Origin: Phyllostachys edulis | Taxonomy: Eukaryota > Streptophyta > Magnoliopsida > Poales > Poaceae | Length of the DNA: 64,000 bases | Assembly: GCA_036346405.1 (NCBI GenBank) | Contig: CM070546.1 | Coordinates: 100,942,826-101,006,825 of the forward strand | Direction of reading: 5' to 3' | Shown here: positions 57,401 to 64,000 of the stretch, one piece after another | Numbering within the stretch: the stretch's first letter is position 1 | Layout: each line of letters opens with the position of its first letter | The notes under the pieces: generated by a model | Seen by the model: the letters and a program-made list of their open reading frames with translations, nothing else | Told to the model about the DNA's origin: nothing | The model's database searches: none | Position numbers and translations under genes: made by a program

Positions 57401-60160
57401 TTTGATACGCTTTTCATAGGACAAGCATTGATCCTGCTTTGCCGTGAGCATTGACTGAAGTTGACTAGCATACTCGTCCTTTGCAGAAAGTGCCTCCGCT
57501 GTTTTTTCCCTCGCATTTTTCAATACATTATCAATTTGCCCTTCATCAATAGATTCATATCCATATTCAGCACCAAAAGTGCTCAGAACTGCAATTGCAG
57601 AAGCAAGTTCTGCTTTTAATCTGGCATTCTCCACTTCTAGCTTGCTTGTTCCTGCAATATCTACAGTATCACAGCCCCCCAAAAAATCCTAGAAGTCCAT
57701 TTTATCATCAGTATTCAGATGGTTTTGTTCAGATTTACTCAAATTTCCACTGGTACTAGAATTGCTCAATGAAGGCTTAGGTAGCTGTGATCTCTCAGAT
57801 TTCAGAAAAAGACCCCACCAAAGACTGGGGAGCAAGCTTTTCCACATCATCAACATCCATCGGAAGTAGATCACAATCAAACGCAGCAACTTTTACATCA
57901 CATTGGCTCGGAGAATCAAAAAGTCCCATGGAACCCATGATATCTTCTGGAATGTACTTACTCCATGTCCTAAAGAAGACCTCTCATCTTCTTATCTCAG
58001 CTTCACGCTCTGTTGCTAGTTTTTCAGCACCCTTCGTCACGAGCGACGACTTCACCACCGCATGTCGCTCGTCGCTTCCTTCCGCGTACCGATATCGGCT
58101 TCAGGCAAGCGGTCCAATCGCGGCACCGACATCCAGAGGAGGAGGCGGCAGCGGCCGGGTAGGCACAAATCTGGAGAAGAGGGGTCTACGACTACGAGGG
58201 GACCGCCCCAATTCGCTCTACGCGTCGCGGCCGCGGGAATTTTGTCCCCATTTCGCACAGCTGAGAGGGAGCGGGAGGCGCCAGAGAGGAGCGGAGGGAG
58301 ATGCGGGAGGAGGTGAGGAGCTCGTCGGGGGCGGCGGGCGAGCCGCCACTTGCCGTCGCCCGGTCGTCGTCGCCGCTGCCCCTGCCGGTCGCCAGGTACG
58401 GTTGCGGTCTCGCCTCGGGTCCCTTCTTTTGGTGGTAGATTCGCCGTTGCTGTGCGCCGCTTGGTCGGCGAATCGGGCTCTCTCGATGCTTGGATTGGTC
58501 GTGCGACATGGGATAGGATGAGGGCTTGAGGGGAATACGGTGTTGGAGGAGCCGCACAGGAGAGGCGCAGGTGCGAATGGGTACGCGCTGCCGTTCTGCG
58601 CTCGGGGTAGGGGAGAGGGCGAGAGCTAACTGAATGGTAATTGCGGGTAAATACATCAAATTTTAAGGGTACTTTCGTTTCTGAAGGCTGGATTCTCATG
58701 AAAATTTACGGGAAGATTGTTTCTTGTTGTTAGTTTATTTTTGAGACAGCTCATCGTGAGAAGTAGAATCTGGTGGTTTTGAGAATCGGAGTGTTTGGCA
58801 CGGCTCCACGAGATTCAAACGAGAAGTTGAGAGTAGAAACTGTACCAAACAGGGGGTAGCTAGCGCTAGGGTTTTGGGGGGCTTTTATTCGGTGGCAAAC
58901 AACGGATAATTTACCCCTAACTTCGAGGGTAAATACGAAATAGGGGCTACGGGAAGCTACGAAAGTTCCCCACGGGTGACTTTCGGCTTCCGCACATTGT
59001 AACATGAAGTGGCTTCGGGGGGAAACGGGGAAGAAAAGCTTGGCGTTTAGAACGACTTCGGCTTCAGCTTCGGCTTTTTCAAACGAAAAGCCGAAATCAT
59101 TCCAAACAGACCCTAAAAGGGTTCAGCTGTCGTCACGTAAATGAACGGCTCAGATCAAACCTAAGGCGGGGATAAGGCCATGTACAAAAGTACTCGATCG
59201 GAGGCATCCATTCGGCATCCAACGGCCGTACGCAGAGCGGGCGGTAGAGCCCTTGATACGTTTCCCGGAGGAAACATGCAAAACTCACACGAACCGTGCA
59301 TGCAATGGAACCATGCCGGCCGGACGCCACTTGCGGTGGAACGGCCCTTCTCCCTATGACGTGTGGGACCAGCATGCTTGTGCAAACCTTGGGCCCGCAC
59401 GCACACATGCGCGAGCACGCAGGCAAGAAGGGCACACGGATGGGAAGGGGGTCGATGGCACACGTACAGAAAAGGGAATCAAAGCGTGAGCTAGCTAGGA
59501 GGCACTGACCTCGCTGCGGACGACGATGGAGGTGGCGGCGCCGGCCTCGGCGAGGTCGTAGGCGATCTCCATGCCGGAGTTGCCGCACCCGACGACGAGC
59601 ACGGCCTTCCCCTCCAGCCCCTCCGGCATCCTGTACTCGCTAGCGTGCATCACCTTCCCGGGGAACCCCTCCAGCCCGGGAACCTCCGGCACCACCTTCT
59701 CGTCGTTCTCCCCGGCGGCGACCACGAGGTGCCTCGCCGCGTACCGCTCCGTCTCGCCGTTGACGAGGTCGATGGCCTCGACCTCCCACCGCCCCCGCTC
59801 CTCGTCGAACCGCGCGGCGCGGACCTCGCGGCGGAGCCGCGCGCGGACGCCGAAGCGTGCCGCGTAGCCGTCGAGGTAGCGCACGAAGTCGTCGCGGGGC
59901 AGGTAGATGGGCGCGGCGTCGCCGTGCGGCGCGTGCGGCAGCGCGCAGTACTGCTTGGCGAGGTGTAGGCAGACGCGGTCGTAGGTGCGATTCCGCCACA
60001 GCGAGCCCACGCAGTCGTCGCGCTCCAGGACGAGGCTCCTCACCCCGCGCAGCGACAGGCACGCCGCCGCAGCCAGCCCCGACGGCCCCGCCCCCACGAT
60101 GATCACCTCCTCCTCATGCTCCTCCCCCCGCCTCTCCCCCTCCAACGCCGCCACCGCCAT
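51273..60160 (-). CDS. YUC: YUCCA-type flavin monooxygenase (indole-3-pyruvate monooxygenase), four exons
   Basis: Exons are 60160-59510, 53182-52949, 52470-52348 and 51473-51273. They total 1209 bp, giving 402 residues plus TAG. All introns are GT-AG in phase 0. YUCCA enzymes convert indole-3-pyruvate to the auxin IAA using FAD, NADPH and O2. Visible motifs are FAD-binding GAGPSG (residues 23-28), FPGKVMHASEY (166-176), NADPH-binding GCGNSG (191-196) and ATGYRS (starting at about 324). Length is close to the usual 400-430. The ATG was chosen because it starts the open exon and follows a TATA box by about 70 bp. The short N-terminus suggests the Arabidopsis YUC10/11 group, a guess. Intron 1 is 6.3 kb and holds transposons, so splicing efficiency is an open question. 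A broken copy lies at 122-45167. Confidence 0.93.
51474..52347 (-). other. YUCCA intron 3
   Basis: 874 bp between gtattt and ttttttaag. It is AT-rich and I see no recognisable element. Confidence 0.8.
52348..52470 (-). CDS. YUC: YUCCA exon 3 (41 codons)
   Basis: The acceptor is tcgtgcag followed by GTCCTGCCG. The exon encodes VLPAMKSVHGSVVEF, then FDAIVFATGYRSTIRRWLK. The donor is aag followed by gtattt. It holds the conserved ATGYRS motif. Confidence 0.93.
52620..52737 (-). mobile_element. tRNA-like SINE in YUCCA intron 2
   Basis: On the minus strand it opens tatggccggacggccatgag, has a B-box-like gagttcgagtcg, and ends in a T-rich tail. Identical 10-bp flanks, aaaagaaaat, lie at 52610-52619 and 52738-52747. 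It is in antisense context only through the gene's own strand; both run on the minus strand. A short (acgt)n run lies nearby at 52498-52513. Confidence 0.65.
52949..53182 (-). CDS. YUC: YUCCA exon 2 (78 codons)
   Basis: The acceptor is gctgcag followed by CTTCATCTCGTG (LHLV). The exon contains KEIWNVAMTLSRYLPVWMID and ends TGQIQ before gtcagta. The join VVRSE-LHLVTKEIW matches the family. Confidence 0.93.
53183..56886 (-). other. YUCCA intron 1, 3' part: repeats without genes
   Basis: 53520-53990 is C-rich and contains internal direct duplications of ctcctcccgtgctccccc and ccaccttcttccccgtct. 54920-55030 and 55312-55432 are direct copies around a 280-bp segment. 55790-55890 holds two related tctacaat-ttgtagccgact units. 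56360-56540 is a gggagg-rich purine tract. No host coding region is supported. Confidence 0.6.
54920..55432. repeat. Direct repeat pair of about 110-120 bp in intron 1
   Basis: Both copies contain aattttgtgtgccaac, cttctagcactc, gcaaaataggaatcgc and a final aatcataat. They flank a 280-bp unrelated segment (about 55035-55310), which may be a later insertion or the product of unequal exchange. Confidence 0.8.
57075..58034 (-). pseudogene. ATG11 (autophagy scaffold) gene fragment
   Basis: On the minus strand the first part reads KGAEKLATERE, then KYIPEDIMGSMGLFDSPSQC. After a frame change it continues VKVAAFDCDLLPMDVDDVEKLAPQSLVG. After another stop, a 230-codon frame carries LEVENARLKAELASAIAVL, NAREKTAEALSAKDEYASQL and CLSYEKRIKELEERL. 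These resemble the middle coiled-coil region of plant ATG11, which links autophagy initiation complexes to selective cargo. At least two disruptions exist (tga near 57986 and a shift near 57795), and both ends of the protein are missing. It is a transposon-borne fragment, not a functional gene. Confidence 0.8.
58301..58395 (+). pseudogene. Captured first-exon-like fragment of an unidentified gene
   Basis: ATG at 58301 begins MREEVRSSSGAAGEPP and runs 95 bp to a clean donor (gccag followed by gtacgg), in a GC-rich setting typical of a grass first exon and 5' untranslated region. The MREEV-SS start reminds me of plant C3HC zinc-finger proteins, but this is a weak memory. It is in the opposite orientation to the adjacent ATG11 fragment. 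Confidence 0.4.
58854..59509 (-). other. YUCCA intron 1, 5' part
   Basis: No gene is seen. 59050-59113 reads on the minus strand ttagggtctgtttggaatgatttcggctttt, a style of terminus common in grass MITEs, but the partner end is not clear. The intron donor gtcagtg is at 59503-59509. Confidence 0.6.
59510..60160 (-). CDS. YUC: YUCCA exon 1 (217 codons)
   Basis: It starts MAVAALEGERRGEE and ends VVRSE. The donor is gag followed by gtcagtg. It encodes both dinucleotide-binding motifs and NRTYDRVCLHLAKQYC, a typical YUCCA block. It is strongly GC-rich, as many grass first exons are. Confidence 0.95.
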
Positions 60161-60230
60161 TGCCGTCTCTCGGAGCGAAGTGAAGAGAGAGAGAGAGAGG
60201 AGTAGAAGCGAAGTGATGGACTTTTTGGAG
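60161..60230 (-). promoter_or_regulatory. YUCCA 5' leader
   Basis: The segment between the predicted TATA box and the ATG. It includes a CT repeat on the coding strand (ctctctctctct, about 60185-60199), common in plant leaders. Confidence 0.6.
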
Positions 60231-60238
60231 CTTTATAC
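60231..60238 (-). promoter_or_regulatory. YUCCA TATA box (predicted)
   Basis: The minus strand reads cccgtataaagctcc, 71 bases before the ATG. Position and sequence fit a plant TATA box. Confidence 0.7.
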
Positions 60239-60513
60239 GGGGGTTGGGGAGGCAGCCGGCGGGTGGAGTAGCGTGGAAGGGTCCTCGCGGCGGTGGTGGG
60301 GCCCACCGGGCAGACAGAGGGGCTTGCTTTGCTGGGTTGGATTTTCTGTCGGCGGGAATTTACCCAGGTGGCAACGCATCGGGTGGGGCGGGTGTCTGTT
60401 TGGATACACCTGCTGTGTCGTGCAGGCTACTCGCCAGGGTGCCCAACGCTGGATCGGGATAGAACGACGCCAAAGATGGACGCTACCGGGCGAGGCTAGA
60501 CAGGACCGGTTTA
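60239..60513 (-). promoter_or_regulatory. Remaining YUCCA upstream region
   Basis: About 275 bp of GC-rich unique-looking DNA lies between the TATA box and the Copia LTR. No motif stands out enough to name. Confidence 0.4.
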
Positions 60514-60725
60514 TGTAGATTCTTCATCTATTCAGTAGTCTATATAAAATGAATCTTAATTATTGTATTATAATTTTACAGAAAAGCAATAAAGAGAAGT
60601 CAGAAATCCTCTTTATCTTTATGTTCAATCTATTATTATGTTCTTGTATTCTTGCATTGTTCTAAGCGATTATATACTTGTCTACGAGGTAATCGATCGG
60701 ACTGGACTCGCAAGCGACGATTACA
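60514..60725 (+). mobile_element. Copia 5' LTR, about 212 bp
   Basis: It runs from tgtagattcttc to gcgacgattaca. It holds a TATA-like ctatataaaat (about 60540) and aataaa (about 60586). The next bases, aaacacgttatcagcacg, are a standard start of plant Copia internal regions. Without the other LTR the left border is provisional. Confidence 0.65.
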
Positions 60726-60869
60726 AAACACGTTATCAGCACGACTACGCTCTCTGGTCTGCACGGATTTAAAATGTAATCGTCAAGAACGACGTTTGTG
60801 GATCGAATTGTTCTCTAGATCGCTTTCAATTCCACAGTTGTTACTTTCTAGATTGTTTTATCCTACGGT

Positions 60870-61065
60870 GCAAATCCACTCTAATCTACCACAAGCCTAC
60901 TTGAAGTCGCCGGCACAATGTCGATCGGTGGATTGCACGAAAGAGCAGATGTCGATTGCACCGTGGATTGTAGATTGCAAATCTATTCTAATCTACAGCG
61001 AGCCAATTTGAAGTCGCCAACCAAGCTGGTCGGTAGATTGCATGAAAGAGAGGATGTGGATTGCA
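60870..61065 (+). repeat. Imperfect tandem duplication in the Copia leader, period about 106 bp
   Basis: Copies starting at 60871 and 60977 both contain gcaaatc-a-tctaatcta, ttgaagtcgcc and ggattgca-gaaagag. Confidence 0.75.
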
Positions 61066-61086
61066 CTGTAGATCGATGCATGAACA

Positions 61087-62300
61087 ATGAACAGTGAATA
61101 TCGATGCATAAACAGTAAAAAAAAAGGTGACGAGCCTCGCGACGACTCGCCTCACCGCCTCAGATGGTCAGCCAGATCACACGGCCACAAGCCGCGCTTT
61201 TGGGTTTTGGCCGGTGGTCGCTACGCCACATGGCCACCACGCAAGCCGCCCGGCCGCACCTCCTCGACCGACGCAATGCCAGACGCTACCACCGGCCAAG
61301 AACCGCCGGGTCGATACGCCGCCTAATGCAAAGAAAGAAAAAGGGGATGGCGCTAGCCTCGCTGGCAGCGAGTCGATTAACATCGCCGACCTCGCCAGTG
61401 CTCGGCCGACGACGCCCACTGACCCATGAAGTCGGCTCCAAGCCGCCCAAAGCAAAGAAAGAAAAAGGGGGGATGGCGCCGGCCCCTACACGAGCGAGCT
61501 GCCGTCGGCCCAACACCGCCGACCTCGCCGTGCTCGAAGCCAACGCGCACCCCTACACGGTTCTGGCACAGGCCGCATGTGCACTACCAGATACAAGACG
61601 CACCCACCACCGCCTCCAAGATAGGCGATAATGCCACATATACAGCCTCGCGACGCCGCCGCCATCAAGACGAAGCTCCTCCGCGCTCGCCGCCAGAGGC
61701 CGACGCCGCCCACCGCGATGCCCACGACGCCAAGATGGGCACAATGCGCCGCCACCCAGCCCCGTATGGTCGCCGGTCTCGCATGCCTCCGGTAACAGCC
61801 TCGTATGGCCGTCGGCCCCGCACGAAGGCCACGCTAGCATGCGACGCCGATGCCACCTGCATGCTCCCAGCCATTGCATCGCACCTCCGGCCCCGCACGG
61901 CCACCGCACCACACCTCACCGGATCCCGCGCAGCCGCGCCTCCCGCACAAGTGTTGTCGCCTCCGTCCTCACACAACCGCGCAAGCCCCGGGTCGCACCA
62001 CCACGCCGACTGGCCGCTGCCCAACAGGCCGAGGCACACCCACGACACCCAAAGAAGCGGCACGGCTCAAGCCTCGTCGCCTGACATGCCAGCAGACCGG
62101 AGCATTCACACGCGCCACTGGCTCCGACCGCCCTTCATGAGTTGCTGGCTCCCGGCCATCCGCACACGCCGTCGGCTCGAACACCAAGGCCGCTCCACAC
62201 ATTTCACACGGGCCAGCTGGTGCAGCCACCGCCGACTTATAAATATGGGTAGGGAATCCCTAACCCCACCCACTTCTTTGACCCGACCAAGAGAAGAAGG
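61087..62300 (+). other. GC-rich segment replacing Copia gag-integrase
   Basis: About 1.2 kb of GC-rich DNA with an open frame from 61426 that runs into the reverse transcriptase region at 62559 (377 residues). Residues before about 300 are Pro/Arg/His/Ala-rich with no domain. A repeat with gcaaagaaagaaaaagggg recurs at about 61327 and 61453. No CCHC, protease or integrase motif is seen. It is either a foreign insert or a gene fragment carried by the element. Confidence 0.5.
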
Positions 62301-62331
62301 CCGTATGGGCCTAAATGTGACCACGGAAGAA

Positions 62332-63995
62332 TCTATGAATAAGACAACGGTCAATGTCGACATTTATTTTGTAAAAAAAATTGCCACAATCATCGATCTT
62401 GATCCAGAGCCTGCATCGCTCGCTGAATGTAAGAAAAGATCAGATTGGAAAGATTGGAAGAAGGCAATAGAAACTAAATTATCATATCTAAATAAAAGAG
62501 ATGTGTTTGGGCCTCTAAACCACACGCCTCCTCATGTGCACCCCGTAGGGCATAAGTAAGTATTTGTTCAAAAGAGAAATAAAAATAAGCAAGGCTCGTT
62601 GCACAAGGTTTCACTCAACGTCTAGGAGTTGATTTTGAAGAAACATATTCCCCGGTCATGGGTGGAACTACCTTTAGATATTTAATCTCAATAGCAGTAA
62701 ACTTGAATTTGGAAATGAAATTGATAGATGTGGTAACTGCATACCTTTATAAAAATTTGGATTCAGATATTTATACGAAGGTACCTGAATGTATCCCTGT
62801 CCCGAACCAAGACAGAGCAAATAGAAATCTGTACAGTGTGAAACTCAGAAAATCACTGTATGGACTTAAGCAATCAGGCAAGATGTGGTATAATCACTTG
62901 AAGCCCCTTTTTATGCAAGAAAGGCTATACGAACAATGAGAATTGTTCCTGTGTATTTATACGACGATCCTAAATGGATTTTGTATAATCTCAGTGTATG
63001 AAGATGATCGAAATATTATCGGAACCTTAGAAGAAATTAAGAAAACAAGCTCTTACCTGGAGTCAGAGTTCGAAATGAAAAATTTGGGTAAAACCAAATA
63101 TTACCTAGGCTTGTAACTTGAGCAAGCCCCTGAAGGGATATTAGTGCATCAGTCAGTCTACACTCAAAAGGTATTAGAAAAGTTCGGCTTTGAAAAGGCA
63201 TACCCTTCGAAAGTGCCAATGGTCAGGAGATCTTTGCAGTAAGACTAGGATCCGTACAGACCTAGAAAAGAGGGGGAGGAAGTCCTGAGACCGGAATTCC
63301 CGTACTTGAGTGCAGTAGGATCACTCATGTATTTAGCAAACTGTACTAGACCATACATCGCATTTGCTGTGAACATATTAGTAAGGTATAGCGCAGAACC
63401 TACCAAAAGACATTGGCATGGACAAAGGATATCTTCTGATACCTCCAAGGAAGCAAAGAACTTGGTCTGTTCTACAGAAAGAACCAAGACCTAAATATGA
63501 CTAGCTATGCAGATATCCAGTACCTATCGAACCCGCATACAACTAAGTCGCAAACAAGTTATGTATCCCTATGTGGTGGAACTGTAATTTCATAGAAATC
63601 ATCTAAGAAAAATCTTGTATAAACTTCGACGAACCACTCAGAAATCATAGCACTATACGAGGCCTCACGAGAATGTTCTTGGCTTCGGCGGATGATTCAC
63701 CACATCCAACAGTCGTGTGGATTGAATATAGCGTAAACCCCCATTATTATCTGTGAAGATAATGCAGCTTGTGTTGCACAAATGCAGATGGGTTATGTGA
63801 AAACTTAACTCACAAAGTATATCAACCCCAAGTTCTTCTATGCTCATGAATTGCAAAAGATGGACGAAATTAAAGTAGTGCATACTAAGTCATGTGAAAA
63901 TCTAGCAGATTTATGCACTAAGTCATTTCTAGCATCTAGCTTTGAAAGATGCATACGTGAAATGGGAATGATGAGAATCAGAGAAGTGCAGAATT
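62332..63995 (+). pseudogene. Copia reverse transcriptase and RNase H, decayed
   Basis: Pieces appear in order: SLAECKKRSDWKDWKKAIE (62400-62470), VFGPLNHTPP, then YSPVMGGTTFRYL (62645), KSLYGLKQSGKMWY (62850), a catalytic block reading SVYEDD (about 62995; the family has YVDD), MKNLGKTKYYLG (63075), GSLMYLANCTRPYIAFAVN (63310), and RNase H traces including SCENLADLCTKS (63890). At least ten stops or frameshifts occur. The altered YVDD and the stops exclude activity. Confidence 0.88.
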
Positions 63996-64000
63996 CAGGG

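Larger units (their letters stand above)
56887..58853. mobile_element. TIR-flanked element carrying captured gene fragments (Pack-type), 1967 bp
   Basis: The ends are cctgtttggtacagctctag on the left and, on the opposite strand, cctgtttggtacagtttcta on the right: 14 identical bases. Inside are part of ATG11 on the minus strand and a first-exon-like fragment on the plus strand. No transposase is present. A target duplication was not identified, so the superfamily is open. The whole element lies in YUCCA intron 1. Confidence 0.7.
60514..64000 (+). mobile_element. Decayed Ty1/Copia retrotransposon, 3' end outside the window
   Basis: A short 5' LTR is followed by a primer-site-like cacgttatcagcacg, a leader, a GC-rich segment in place of gag and integrase, then broken reverse transcriptase and RNase H running to the window edge. 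It reads away from the YUCCA gene, so its LTR lies next to the YUCCA promoter in divergent orientation. Confidence 0.8.

Noticed and set aside
58192..58699. Minus-strand ORFs of 155-215 codons in the captured element
   Set aside because: They are antisense to a GC-rich first-exon-like fragment, lack domains and overlap each other.

Overview
The window looks like nuclear DNA from a grass (Poaceae). Supporting signs are long-LTR Gypsy elements, CACTA elements with CACAGACGG subterminal arrays, a Stowaway MITE with TA target duplications, tRNA-derived SINEs, and a plant YUCCA gene with canonical GT-AG introns. The species cannot be fixed from sequence alone. I see one host gene that looks functional. 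Most of the rest is transposon sequence, nearly all of it decayed.

Host genes. An apparently intact four-exon YUCCA-type flavin monooxygenase (auxin synthesis) lies on the minus strand at 51273-60160, 402 codons plus stop. A second YUCCA copy in the same orientation is a pseudogene torn into three collinear pieces. Its N-terminal half of exon 1 is at 44839-45167, its C-terminal half of exon 1 at 8303-8524, and part of exon 2 at 122-243. About 36 kb of nested LTR retrotransposons separate the first two pieces, and about 8 kb of CACTA sequence separates the last two.

Layout. 244-8300: large decayed CACTA sequence with a transposase (minus, 6334-8300), a second gene with a Ulp1-like protease (minus, 992-4192), two subterminal-repeat arrays and a 134-bp near-perfect palindrome. 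8526-44838: nested Gypsy LTRs. In order these are a divergent LTR (E) holding a solo LTR (F, 10228-12264), a minus-strand LTR of family D with a zinc-knuckle internal region, a plus-strand D LTR with primer-binding site, a small CACTA element at a rearrangement junction, a truncated B-type LTR, decayed gag-pol (27745-32324), LTR A interrupted by solo LTR C (35389-38590), and LTR B. 45168-51272: intergenic DNA with a hAT element, a SINE and a Stowaway MITE that carries an insert with a minisatellite. 51273-60160: the YUCCA gene. Intron 2 holds a SINE. The 6.3-kb intron 1 holds a TIR-flanked element that captured part of the autophagy gene ATG11 and a first exon of another gene. 60514-64000: a decayed Copia element, 5' LTR first, starting about 350 bp upstream of the YUCCA start codon; the window ends before its 3' LTR.

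I found no unprecedented biological system. The most informative signals are the exploded YUCCA tandem duplicate, the double gene capture inside an intronic transposon, a 12-bp palindrome kept in six otherwise divergent LTRs, the inverted D LTRs with a CACTA element at the breakpoint, and the long palindrome inside the CACTA region.
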